A stretch of 64,000 nucleotides of DNA from an uncultured Methanoregula sp. (GTDB lineage: Archaea > Halobacteriota > Methanomicrobia > Methanomicrobiales > Methanospirillaceae), in NCBI RefSeq assembly GCF_963662735.1, contig NZ_OY759744.1:2522153-2586152 (forward strand), written 5' to 3'. Of the stretch, positions 42,963 through 51,136 are shown piece by piece. The notes beneath the pieces were generated by a model. The model searched no databases and had not been told where the DNA came from. It saw only the letters and a list, made by a program, of their open reading frames with translations. The stretch's first letter is position 1; each line of letters opens with the position of its first letter. The position numbers and the translations under genes were made by a program.

Positions 42963-44060
42963 ATGAAGTTAACCGGGCTGTTTGCAATCATTTTTTTCTT
43001 TGCCATTCTCCTTCTTTCCGGCTGTGTCCAGGTCATCATCAACCCCCCCCAGATGCCCGGAGCCGCAACTCCCGGTATCACGACAACCCCAACAACCACC
43101 CCAACGATACCAACTCCTGAAGAAACCCCGACCCCGACACCCTCGCTGACCCCTGCTTCTGCAGGGAACGATGTTAGTGATCCCGGAACGGGATTTATCG
43201 TGCCGGTCGGTGACCTCACGCGCAAAGGGTACCGGACCTTTACGTTCTCTTACGCTCCCGAGGGTTACCCCCGGGAGTATACCGTACGGGTACCGGTCAA
43301 CATGTCTGTCCTGTACGGTGCCCGGGAATCGCAGGTGAGACAGCCGGTAAATTCCGAGGACCCGGTTGCTATACGACGTTATGTCAACACCTTCGAAAGA
43401 GATCCCTCCCAGGATGAGCTGTACACAAGTGTCCTCACCCAGCTGCGGAATGCCCGGTATCATGGCGGGGAATACCTGACTGACGATCAGTACCTGGAGT
43501 TGATCGTGGCCTTTGTACAGCAAATCCCATACGTGGAAAATTCCGGGAGCAAACGAAAGTATCCTGTCGAAGTTATCTACGATAAGGCCGGGGATACGGA
43601 TGAAAAGAGCCTGCTTCTGGCAAACCTGCTCGCAAAGGAGAACTACGATGTTGCCCTGCTCTACTTTGAAGACAATCAGCTCGAGGAAGTGGGTATCCGC
43701 ATCAACGAAGAAGTTCCTGACTCCAATATCAATGTCTTCTCCAACAGCAGGAAGGAATATGTCTATGTCGAGGCTGCATCATCGGGGCTGAACTTCATCG
43801 GAAACACACCTTCCTATCTGAAGACCGCCAACAACCCGTGGGTCAGTTCTGTTGGAAACGGGACGAAGGGGTACGGCCAGATCAACTATAACTGGAAGAT
43901 CGTCACTGACCTGAACCGTCTCATTGACCTGAAGGAAGAAACCGAACTGTCCCTCAGGCAGAACCCGAAGGTTAATTCGTGGGATCGCATCGGCACCTGC
44001 ATGTGGATCAAAAACTCCAAGGAGCTCCAGAATACCACCTGTTATTGCTGCGATACGTGA
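42963..44060 (+). CDS. Transglutaminase-like lipoprotein, copy 3, catalytic residues lost
   Basis: 365 aa from ATG 42963, where the lipoprotein signal MKLTGLFAIIFFFAILLLSG begins (frame opens at 42921). Pro/Thr-rich linker, then the family fold: LIVAFVQQIPYVENSG, YPVEVIYDKAG and DTDEKSLLLANLLAKENYDV. The catalytic Cys of VCGEKS/ICGEKS is Thr here (DTDEKS), and the His block DHM/HHM reads NQLEEVG. The fold is kept but the dyad is lost, so it is probably a binding or structural protein. The tail CTW...CYCCDT is Cys rich. Confidence 0.82.
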   Translation: MKLTGLFAIIFFFAILLLSGCVQVIINPPQMPGAATPGITTTPTTTPTIPTPEETPTPTPSLTPASAGNDVSDPGTGFIVPVGDLTRKGYRTFTFSYAPEGYPREYTVRVPVNMSVLYGARESQVRQPVNSEDPVAIRRYVNTFERDPSQDELYTSVLTQLRNARYHGGEYLTDDQYLELIVAFVQQIPYVENSGSKRKYPVEVIYDKAGDTDEKSLLLANLLAKENYDVALLYFEDNQLEEVGIRINEEVPDSNINVFSNSRKEYVYVEAASSGLNFIGNTPSYLKTANNPWVSSVGNGTKGYGQINYNWKIVTDLNRLIDLKEETELSLRQNPKVNSWDRIGTCMWIKNSKELQNTTCYCCDT

Positions 44061-44181
44061 GAAGGCCAAAAAAGTCCCCGATCTTACCATTTCGGGAGTT
44101 GTCCGGGAAGGATCGATCTCTTGGACTGCCTTCCCGTGGCGGCTCAATGAGCGGTAACGTATGGATCGTGCGTGTTACCGC

Positions 44182-44331
44182 TCAGGCAATCGACTGGCGG
44201 TTCAGATCAAGTCCCTTATTTTCGGGGTCACGCGACAGTGACTGCACCCGAATCAAAAACCATTGCCTCTCATTTTTGGGGAGGGCTTCAAATCCATTGA
44301 GGGCTGGTTGTGCCGGCACTTGTGTGGTCAT
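44182..44331 (-). CDS. Small protein (49 aa) of the LNGFEALPK family, copy 2
   Basis: MTTQVPAQPALNGFEALPKN then ERQWFLIRVQSLSRDPENKG. Same length as the 25811 copy, with most differences at silent or conservative positions, a good sign of a protein under selection. AGGAGAA precedes the ATG. Promoter and hairpin are also conserved. Confidence 0.72.
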   Translation of the reverse strand: MTTQVPAQPALNGFEALPKNERQWFLIRVQSLSRDPENKGLDLNRQSIA

Positions 44332-44414
44332 AGATAGTTCTCCTGCCCATATCCTGTGGGCCTTATGACGTCCTTGATTTCCCCGGATTATAAACTGCAG
44401 GAAGTTGGAAAAAA
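44332..44414 (-). promoter_or_regulatory. Conserved promoter, hairpin and ribosome site of small protein copy 2
   Basis: TTCCAACTTCCTG (44398-44410), TATA element GTTTATAATCC (44386-44396), hairpin GCCCA-7nt-TGGGC (44345-44361), AGGAGAA, ATG. Against copy 1 the fifth stem pair changes from G-C to A-T on both sides, keeping the stem. Confidence 0.65.
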
Positions 44415-44830
44415 AAGAGGAAAAATTTTCCAGTCAACAGAATCCCCGGCCAGCCCGGCAAAAAATTTTCGGGATGGGGCGGCGGGTAAGGATGACCTGC
44501 TGCCACACACGACGGGGAGCTCTTCCGGTGGAGAGAGTGCCGGGAAATCCTGCAACGGTGTTAGAATTTTGTCGCTAATAAAAAATTCACACATGTAGAG
44601 AGTTATACGCACTCAAAAATTCTGAACAGGTCAAAAATTTAATTTTTACCAATAAAAAAAATGGATTAATCATGTTCAAAAAACCAAAAAAAAACTTTTG
44701 GTTCCTGATAGAAAACGTGAGTGAAAACCTGCTGACATGGAAATTTCTCCCAGATATCAGAGAAGAATTAAACCAAGGACATGAGGTTCATACCAAACGA
44801 ACATACAATCATTGTCATGAATCATGCATT
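44415..44830 (+). other. AT-rich intergenic region before the RCC1 lipoprotein
   Basis: No supported gene. The frame from ATG 44672 (FKKPKKNFWFLIENVSENLL) is uninterrupted to 44911 but ends in low-complexity Cys/Ser sequence and overlaps promoter copy h, so it is treated as unlikely. Composition is clearly lower in GC than flanking genes. Confidence 0.35.
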
Positions 44831-44865
44831 GTGCAAAAAAATTTTCACTCACCGTCAATTTCATT
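44831..44865 (+). promoter_or_regulatory. Recurrent palindromic promoter element (copy h)
   Basis: GTGCAAAA-AAA-TTTTCAC (44831-44848) is a near-perfect palindrome, followed by TCACCG and an A/T box (AATTTCATT, 44857-44865). About 140 nt before the RCC1 lipoprotein gene. Confidence 0.6.
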
Positions 44866-45003
44866 CTGCTGCAAGCCAACCAGTCAGCTAAGTAAATGCT
44901 GCAGCTGCTGAGCACGGTGGATCTTCCTGAATTACCGGGCCTCACACGCAATGGCTGTGCGAGAATCCAAAACACGGGTGATCAGGCCCCAATCCATTGA
45001 CCC

Positions 45004-46062
45004 ATGACACGCAGATTCAATTCTTTCATAATCGTATCTCTGGTGATAATCCTTTTTCTGGTAACCGCAGGTTGCATGACGAATTTTGGTTTTCAGGAAA
45101 AGAATTCCACTCAGGTAACTTCTGCACCATATAATGCGGATAATTCCTCAAAAGTAATCGCAATCGCAACCAGCATGACCCATAATCTTGCGCTCCGGGC
45201 CAACGGGACAATACTGGCGTGGACTGAAGGGCGCAGCGGTTCCGACTGGGGCGAATATGACATTCCCAAAAATCTTACGAATGTAACTGCCATCGGGGCC
45301 GGTGAAGGTTTCAGTGTTGCATTAACAAATGAAGGAAATGTGGTTGTATGGGGGTGCAACTGGGGCCCTCCCCCGCAAAAAGCACCCCCGGACGATTTTC
45401 ACGTTTGTGACAAGGGTGGCATCAATTGCCCGTGCAAAGTGCCCGCAAATCTCACGCATGTGAAATCGATATCAGTTGGACGGAGACATATCCTCGCCCT
45501 GAAGGATGACGGGACCATTGCAGCATGGGGAGAAAATGCTTCCCGCCAGTGCAGGGTCCCGGTGGGCCTGAAAAATGCCACTGCGGTCTCTGCCGGGGGC
45601 TACATGAGTATGGCACTCAGGGAGGATGGAACCGTTGCAGCATGGGGATGGTACAACGGGCACGTCCCAAAGGGCACGTACAAAGGTATCGTATCGGGAT
45701 ATGACTATGGACTCCTCCTGGAACATAACGGATCGGTCAGGATGTTCACGGGCGCCGAGGAATTTGAATCTCCGTATAATTCAGCCTATCTCTCGGGTCT
45801 GACAAATGTTACCGCAGTATCTGACTACGACAGAAGATCGTTCCTGGCACTGCGGGATAACGGGACCGTGATCTACCGGGGAAGAACAAAATCCTCCGCA
45901 TTGCTGGAAAATGTTACCGGACTCCACAATATCACGGCAATCGCCGCCCAAGGAGAAGACATTCTTGCCCTGAAAGATGACGGCACGGTCATAAACTGGG
46001 GATTCTGCAGTTCCAATCACGGTCCCTGCGACTTGTCTGGATTTAGTGTAAAAAAATTCTGA
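45004..46062 (+). CDS. RCC1-like repeat lipoprotein
   Basis: 352 aa with lipobox FLVTAGC. Six to seven repeats of the RCC1/alpha-tubulin-suppressor type follow: VIAIATSMTHNLALRANGTI, VKSISVGRRHILALKDDGTI, ATAVSAGGYMSMALREDGTV, ITAIAAQGEDILALKDDGTV, each with an AWG or VWG strand. This is a beta-propeller, here exposed on the cell surface. Such bacterial/archaeal propellers bind proteins or peptides; catalytic use is not expected. The N-terminal half of the 1132-aa protein at 51137 shares the same repeat type. Confidence 0.85.
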   Translation: MTRRFNSFIIVSLVIILFLVTAGCMTNFGFQEKNSTQVTSAPYNADNSSKVIAIATSMTHNLALRANGTILAWTEGRSGSDWGEYDIPKNLTNVTAIGAGEGFSVALTNEGNVVVWGCNWGPPPQKAPPDDFHVCDKGGINCPCKVPANLTHVKSISVGRRHILALKDDGTIAAWGENASRQCRVPVGLKNATAVSAGGYMSMALREDGTVAAWGWYNGHVPKGTYKGIVSGYDYGLLLEHNGSVRMFTGAEEFESPYNSAYLSGLTNVTAVSDYDRRSFLALRDNGTVIYRGRTKSSALLENVTGLHNITAIAAQGEDILALKDDGTVINWGFCSSNHGPCDLSGFSVKKF

Positions 46063-46094
46063 ATTTTATCAGGTTTTGAATTGTTTACAGATCC

Positions 46095-46330
46095 GCCCCA
46101 CCCATCCGGGCCCGTTACAGGCTCTGTTTCCCCATTTTTTCTGAAAATACAGGACAGTTTCACAAAAATGCAGGAGTGTTCCCCACAAAATGCTCCATTT
46201 TTTGATATTTCACGTCGAAGAACCATTTCCGGAAAACAGGACAATATGGGACAATTGGGAAGGCGAAGGAGGTTCTATCTTGTGTTCCCCACGTGGGGTG
46301 AGGGGGAGGGCCTGTTTTGGGGATCGGGAT
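46095..46330 (+). repeat. Dispersed repeat R1, copy 1
   Basis: About 230 bases from CCCATCCGGGCCCGTTACAG to CCTGTTTTGGGGATCGGG, imperfectly repeated at 46763-46995. Shared landmarks are CCCATTTTTTCTGAAAATAC, CACGTCGAAGA and AACAGGACAATATGGGACA. Translation of the ORF that spans it changes freely, so it is not coding. A short part (GGCCTGTTTTGGGGATCGGG) also occurs at 40095. Confidence 0.8.
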
Positions 46331-46358
46331 TTGGAGCACAGGGCCTGCCCCCCCACCC

Positions 46359-46600
46359 CCCTGCCCCCCCTGCCAAACATTTTCGGCCAGGGGGGTACCC
46401 CCCCCTCCCTGATCAACGTGACGGGGGGGCCACCCCCCCTCCGAATCCGGGAAATCCCGCGACCAACTCATTTCTGATAACCCCACCCTCCGCAGTCCAA
46501 CCGGCGATAATTCCACGCGAAGCGCCGGGCCCTCGCGTGAAAATTCCGGGGCGCTACTTACCTTTGAGGAGGGGGGGTGAGGGGGTACCCCCCCTGGTTG
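46359..46600 (+). repeat. Dispersed repeat R3 with GC hairpin, copy 1
   Basis: About 240 bases, nearly identical to 56136-56372. Opens with CCCCCCTG-15nt-CAGGGGGG (46365-46395), contains CCGCAGTCCAACCGGCGATA, and ends in GAGGGGGGGTGAGGGGGTAC. The G runs could form quadruplexes. Confidence 0.85.
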
Positions 46601-46762
46601 GTCTGAGGTGGGTGGGGGGTAGGGGGGGACTAAGGTGGGAACTTGCCGGAAAATCCTTCATGTGGAGGTTTGCCCAGCGGGGATTTGGGGGGGGGCGAGC
46701 GGGAAACGACCAGGAGGTATCATTTTTTGAGCCTCCGTCGGAGAAGGTATCGACAAGGGGGT

Positions 46763-46995
46763 TCCACCCATCCGGACCCGTTACGGGCTCCGTTTCCCCA
46801 TTTTTTCTGAAAATACAGGATAGTTTCGCGAAAATGCAGGAGTGTTTCTAGCAGGATACACCATTTTTCCTGAAATTTCACGTCGAAGAGCCATTTCCAG
46901 GAAACAGGACAATATGGGACAGTTAGGAAAACGGAGGAGGTTCTGCCTTATATTCCCCATGTGGGGTGAAAAGAAGGCCTGTTTTGGGGATCGGG
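46763..46995 (+). repeat. Dispersed repeat R1, copy 2
   Basis: Same landmarks as copy 1 at about 85 percent identity by eye, with small indels. It runs straight into repeat R2. Confidence 0.8.
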
Positions 46996-47280
46996 AATCG
47001 GGCTGCCGGGATCGGGGAGTCCCGGGGGGCACATCCTCCCTCGATCGAGGTCCACCGTCGGAGACTCCCTGGCCGGAAACGTGTCCCGCCACAAAGACCA
47101 TGTCTGTTTCGCAAAAAAGCGTGTCAGTTACCATGTCAGTTTTGGGGGGTTTTGCCGGTTTTATGTCGTGAAAGGACCGTGTCAGTTACCATGTTACTAT
47201 GGGTCAATTGGGGCGGGCGATCGTCTCTCCATTCTGGGGGCCGTGAGGCGAAATGAAAGGAGGGGCGGTTTTGGGAAAGT
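46996..47280 (+). repeat. Dispersed repeat R2, copy 1
   Basis: About 285 bases, landmarks GGAGTCCCGGGGGGCACATC, CACCGTCGGAGACTCC, GTCTGTTTCGCAAAAAAGCG, GTGTCAGTTACCATGT (twice) and GGGCGGGCGATCGT. Other full copies at 49605-49885 and 60040-60320, part at 55165-55275, all on the same strand. No ORF with conserved protein is kept across copies and no transposase is present, so it is a non-autonomous repeat or a structural/regulatory element. It follows R1 and precedes a minus-strand small ORF. Confidence 0.85.
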
Positions 47281-47352
47281 AGTGGATAGGGATCTCCTCC
47301 TACAATCACGATTCTCTGTAGGAGAGGGCCGGCTAATTCATGCCAGAAACCA

Positions 47353-47508
47353 TCAGGATATGTCAGCCTCCGCAATCATCGCGGAAGCCTCTTCCCTATC
47401 GATCTCCGGATGATTCCGAAGGAAATCGACGATTGCTTTCCTGCGGCTCTCCCGCGATGCGTGCTGTGCGCTGATATGGATCAGTTCAATGGAATGTTTC
47501 AGTTCCAT
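47353..47508 (-). CDS. Small helical protein (51 aa), possibly truncated
   Basis: MELKHSIELIHISAQHASRE then SRRKAIVDFLRNHPEIDREE, rich in charged helix. The frame continues upstream without a start into RRETITIPALQIGSIG before a stop, so the ATG may be internal and the original N-terminus lost. It resembles small antitoxin-like helices, but no family is claimed. No strong ribosome site. Confidence 0.45.
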   Translation of the reverse strand: MELKHSIELIHISAQHASRESRRKAIVDFLRNHPEIDREEASAMIAEADIS

Positions 47509-47684
47509 ACCTATCGATCCTATCTGCAATGCCGGAATAGTTATTGTTTCCCGACGGAGAGCACTAGAGATCTATTGTCAGCCCAATATCCAGCAAGGAC
47601 ATTCCTCTGCTGTAGCCCCTGTTCCGGAGATCGCTGGAGAATCTCCTGCCCGTGCCGGCGGAGCGATTGCCGGACCAAGATGAA

Positions 47685-48314
47685 TTATTCCATTCTTGTG
47701 CAGGTCCCATCATTCCAGAAAATTTCTACATGACTGATGACATTATCTTCTGAAAACCCGGATGAAGCAGCTGCATAACAATGTCCAATAATAACATCCT
47801 GTTCTTCGGCATTCTGCGGTTCAAAAAACTTTAATCCGTAATCGGTTTCAAAAGCAACAATTGCATGCCCTACGGGGCTATCCTTAAAATTAATTACCAC
47901 ATAACCGCATCTGATTCCATAGTGACTGGCAGCCTCCTGCACTTCTTTGGCAAAATGCCTGCATTCGTGTTTTTCTTTCTCGTACTTTTTATTGATACAA
48001 TAAATCTGGTCAGCTAAAAACATTTTAACGCCAAGTAACAAGGGATCGCTCATCCCTTCCGATGACCCGGCCTGTCTTCTCCCAAACGCGATAAGGGAAT
48101 CCGGTTTTAACGGTACTTCCCGAATTATTACGAAATTACCGGCATCGATTTCCAGACTCCCGGTATATTCCGTTGGGGTTGGGTTCTGCTTAGCGGATTC
48201 ACGTTCCCTGAATTTCCGAAGATTCTCATGTAATTCCTTCAAATCAAAACCCGCATTGTCCCCGTTATCCTTGTTTCTGAAAATAAAGCAGCGGACTTTA
48301 TCCAGAATACCCAT
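47685..48314 (-). CDS. Hypothetical protein with papain/transglutaminase-like Cys-His core
   Basis: 209 aa, cytoplasmic. The second half reads ECRHFAKEVQEAASHYGIRC, then VVINFKDSPVGHAIVAFETD and GLKFFEPQ. A Cys at a helix start, then His in GHAIVAF, then Glu/Pro in FFEPQ, follows the order of the transglutaminase-like Cys-His-Asp core. This is a fold guess from pattern only. A TATA-like TTTTTTTATACTCC (about 48338-48348) lies upstream. AT-rich relative to the left half of the window. Unrecognised family. Confidence 0.6.
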   Translation of the reverse strand: MGILDKVRCFIFRNKDNGDNAGFDLKELHENLRKFRERESAKQNPTPTEYTGSLEIDAGNFVIIREVPLKPDSLIAFGRRQAGSSEGMSDPLLLGVKMFLADQIYCINKKYEKEKHECRHFAKEVQEAASHYGIRCGYVVINFKDSPVGHAIVAFETDYGLKFFEPQNAEEQDVIIGHCYAAASSGFSEDNVISHVEIFWNDGTCTRME

Positions 48315-48520
48315 GTTCAGTAGGTATCGACAGGGAGTATAAAAAAAGACTGGTATTTCCTCATATCAACGGCTCGATTGCGATTTTACAAAGGAGAGAA
48401 GTGGACCGGGGTTGTGAGGGGGGTTCCATTCGGCCAGCGGGCAGAGAGGTTAGAGTTGAAAGATTTTGTTTTGATTTGGATTTTAACTGGGTTATCATGA
48501 TCTTGATTATCACCATATCT

Positions 48521-49372
48521 TTAATGCAGGAATGAAAACAATAAACTGAACACAGGCTTTATAAAATGAAGGACAATCCATCCTACGGTGAGCTCAAGAA
48601 ATACTGTGAAATAATATTCAGACGTATGCCCTAAAATCTTATTTAGAATATAATCTGTAATCGATTTAAGAAGCTCAGCTATAACATGGAGTATACCATG
48701 TTCTGCAACCCGAACCACAGCAGATTTCGGTTCATTTGAATTATGTCCGCTATCAGGTTTTTTGAAGATTCGTATAGTACCGACAACTAGACAGAGAAAC
48801 ATTGCTCCTAAAACAAGATTTCGTAAGAAAGAAAAATACGGGTCATCATCCCCAGTCAATCCCTCGGGAACTATTGATCCTTGTTGGTTCACTGAATTTG
48901 ACGAGTATGATGCATAAGTACTGCTGATAGTAAATGTTGGACGCTGTTGAAAAGAGGGCGCTGAATACCCAGCTTTGCTATATGAATTTGCTGCCTCATC
49001 AATCCGGTCTAAAGCTGTAAAGGCGTCTCCCTGCAATTTCCATAATTGTCGGTCCTGATCTCCACATGAAGTGAATGCGCTACGACTCCGTGTTAACCCC
49101 GAATTCGCTTGATTCAATCGCAAATAGATATCAATAATTTTCTTTTCACAATAGCATCTCTTGTAATCGAGATCGGACGCGGTCATATATGCCGCTAGGG
49201 CCTTTGTATACGCTCCGGATGAATAGAATCTCTCGGCAGCGCTGAATTGTTGTATCGCAGCTTGCTTATTGTCACTGCACGAATTTCCGCTACATGAATA
49301 CGATCCCGCATATACTCCTGGGATCAGAAGAAGACCGCAGAGAAGAAAAACAAAAAGAAATCTGCGAATCAT
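48521..49372 (-). CDS. Secreted/membrane protein with TPR-like segment and C-terminal TM helices
   Basis: 283 aa. Signal peptide (FLFVFLLCGLLLIPGVYA), then a segment with paired Cys (SCSGNSCSDN), TPR-like repeats (AAIQQFSAAERFYSSGAYTK then ALAAYMTASDLD; KLQGDAFTALDRIDEAANSY), a Ser-rich linker, and three TM helices (LRNLVLGAMFLCLVVGTIRI, FLELTVGWIVLHFIKPVFSL). Likely an envelope scaffold. AT-rich, and flanked by repeat R2 copies, which suggests it came in with the repeat-rich segment. ATTATAAG directly precedes the ATG. Confidence 0.65.
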   Translation of the reverse strand: MIRRFLFVFLLCGLLLIPGVYAGSYSCSGNSCSDNKQAAIQQFSAAERFYSSGAYTKALAAYMTASDLDYKRCYCEKKIIDIYLRLNQANSGLTRSRSAFTSCGDQDRQLWKLQGDAFTALDRIDEAANSYSKAGYSAPSFQQRPTFTISSTYASYSSNSVNQQGSIVPEGLTGDDDPYFSFLRNLVLGAMFLCLVVGTIRIFKKPDSGHNSNEPKSAVVRVAEHGILHVIAELLKSITDYILNKILGHTSEYYFTVFLELTVGWIVLHFIKPVFSLLFSFLH

Positions 49373-49604
49373 CTTATAATATAGATGATTTCATTTCTCC
49401 ATTGGTTTATAGATACTTATTTGATTTTTAGTATTTTTTGGGAAACCCCCCGGAAACTCACTTTCGGAAAAGGGATCACTGATAAAACCTCTTCCTAACC
49501 AAGGAATTACTCTCCTGGGTTTTCTCATTACCACTCCCCCTTTTCCCCAAATCCTCTGGCAGGGGGGTGAGGGGGTACCCCCCCAGGTCGATCTGAGGTG
49601 GGTG

Positions 49605-49885
49605 GGGGGCCGGGGAGTCCCGGGGGGCACATCCTCCCACGATCGAGATCCACCGTCGGAGACTCCCTGGCCGGAAACGTATCCCGCCCCAAAAACCATG
49701 TCTGTTTCGCAAAAAAGCGTGTCAGTTACCATGTCAGTATTTTGGGGTTTTGCCAATTTTACGTCGTGAAAGGACCATGTCAGTTACCATGTGACTAGGG
49801 GTCAATTGGGGCGGGCGATCGTTTCTCCATTCTGGGGAACGTGAGGCGAAATGAACAGAGGGGCGGTTTGGGGGGTCGGATTTTT
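49605..49885 (+). repeat. Dispersed repeat R2, copy 2
   Basis: All R2 landmarks are present, with one shortened segment (TATTTTGGGGTTTTGCC). Preceded by GAGGGGGTACCCCCCCAGGT, an R3-type GC tract. Together with R3 below it fills the gap between two minus-strand genes (49373-50200). Confidence 0.85.
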
Positions 49886-49911
49886 AGATCAAATAATGGA
49901 CCTACCCCCTC

Positions 49912-49942
49912 CCCCCCTGCCAAACATTTTCAGCCAGGGGGG
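49912..49942. repeat. GC hairpin of R3 type, solo copy
   Basis: CCCCCCTG-15nt-CAGGGGGG, with the same loop core CCAAACATTTTC as at 46365-46395 and 56142-56172. Followed by the palindromic GGGGGGTACCCCCC and CCGCGATCCGATCGACC, also found at about 56410. Confidence 0.85.
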
Positions 49943-50200
49943 TACCCCCCCACCGCGATCCGATCGACCGGGGGGTCGGGGGGGTAGCTGATCGTGGACG
50001 GGGTGCGGGGCTACGGCGTAGGTCTGAGGGAATCGGTGCCGGGAAATTGGAGAGGCCGACGAGGCGGTGTGAGGATCGCGGAGCGGAACCAGATGATGAA
50101 GGAGGAAAGTTAACAATACTGCCTCCGTTGGAGAGTTCCGCATCTTGGGGAGGGGGGAGGGTCTTAAAAAAACAGGCAATTGAGGAATAAAATGGTGCGG

Positions 50201-51061
50201 TTATCCCACCCATTCAAAGATTTGCCCATCATGTGCATCAACCCAGACGATCCCCCCGCGGTTGGCTTTGCCGTACGCTTCAAAGTACCAGACCAGATGT
50301 TGTTCATTATCTTTGGGAATTGTGATCCATAATCCGCGTTTTGTAACCGGTCTCATGTCGCTCACACCTCTCATCACATATATCCCCTGTGCTAGATCCC
50401 ATGCATGGTCTTCAGTAAGATCCGGCTGAAGGTTCAGCGACATATTGAGTGGAATCAGCCGTTCGCGGTAAAGGGAAAGGGAACCTGATCCGGTAATACA
50501 GACATTCGTACTATTCAATCCGGTAATTTGATAATAACCGGGAATGGTATTATTGGGGTAATAAAGTGCCTCACGCCATACGAAGTCATAGCCATATGTC
50601 GGATTCAGATCTTTATACGTATTTAGAACACCCCTCTGATCCGTTATAACCCAGAAACCTGGATTTTTTTCACGGGCATAAGAATTTGCAATTGCATATG
50701 CTTTTTCTAAATCAATATTTACCATTGAAGGAGATGCGGGATCTGCAAAATGAATATTTTGTATCTCATGGGTTACTGAATTGACTTGGAATATACCCGA
50801 ATCTGAAATGAATTCATAGAGTGTAGCGGAATTAGTATCGGTTAAGGTGCGGTTATAGATGAGTGACGTTTTGTTACTTCCAAACTGTGAAAGAATCATA
50901 ATTTTTGCTTCATCTTGCGTCAAATTCGGGTTTTTCATGCTTTGAACCGTGGGCTCATTTGTGGCAGGTTGCAATGTTAGTTGTTCCGAATTTCCATGAA
51001 GACACCCTGCAATAACGAGGAAAATACAGATAAATAAAGATATAATCAGTATCAATTTCAA
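50201..51061 (-). CDS. PepSY-like secreted lipoprotein
   Basis: 286 aa with lipobox FLVIAGC. Two PepSY-like units: the first around LTQDEAKIMILSQFG...FQVNSVTHEIQNIHF, the second ending NEQHLVWYFEAYGKANRGG then IVWVDAHDGQIFEWV. The second half (from IDLEKAYAIANSYAREKNPG) matches the C-terminus of the 1132-aa protein next door, including WRE/DALYYPN and the final WVDAHDGQIFEWV. PepSY domains often inhibit or tether peptidases, which suits a neighbour with a caspase-like domain. Same strand, 76 nt downstream of it. Confidence 0.75.
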   Translation of the reverse strand: MKLILIISLFICIFLVIAGCLHGNSEQLTLQPATNEPTVQSMKNPNLTQDEAKIMILSQFGSNKTSLIYNRTLTDTNSATLYEFISDSGIFQVNSVTHEIQNIHFADPASPSMVNIDLEKAYAIANSYAREKNPGFWVITDQRGVLNTYKDLNPTYGYDFVWREALYYPNNTIPGYYQITGLNSTNVCITGSGSLSLYRERLIPLNMSLNLQPDLTEDHAWDLAQGIYVMRGVSDMRPVTKRGLWITIPKDNEQHLVWYFEAYGKANRGGIVWVDAHDGQIFEWVG

Positions 51062-51136
51062 TTGGATGCACCTCCTATCCGACTATTAATCCACAGAGTG
51101 ATCGTTTCAAAAATGAGAGTGGTGAAGGAAACATAA

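Noticed and set aside
44672..44911. 79-codon AT-rich ORF
   Set aside because: Overlaps promoter copy h and ends in low-complexity sequence; no homolog in the window.
46081..46851. 257-codon ORF with Pro/Gly-rich protein
   Set aside because: It runs through repeats R1 and R3, repeats its own ends because of R1, and its translation is not kept in the other repeat copies.
46095..50200. Insertion sequence
   Set aside because: No transposase ORF, terminal inverted repeats or target duplications could be identified around the repeats.
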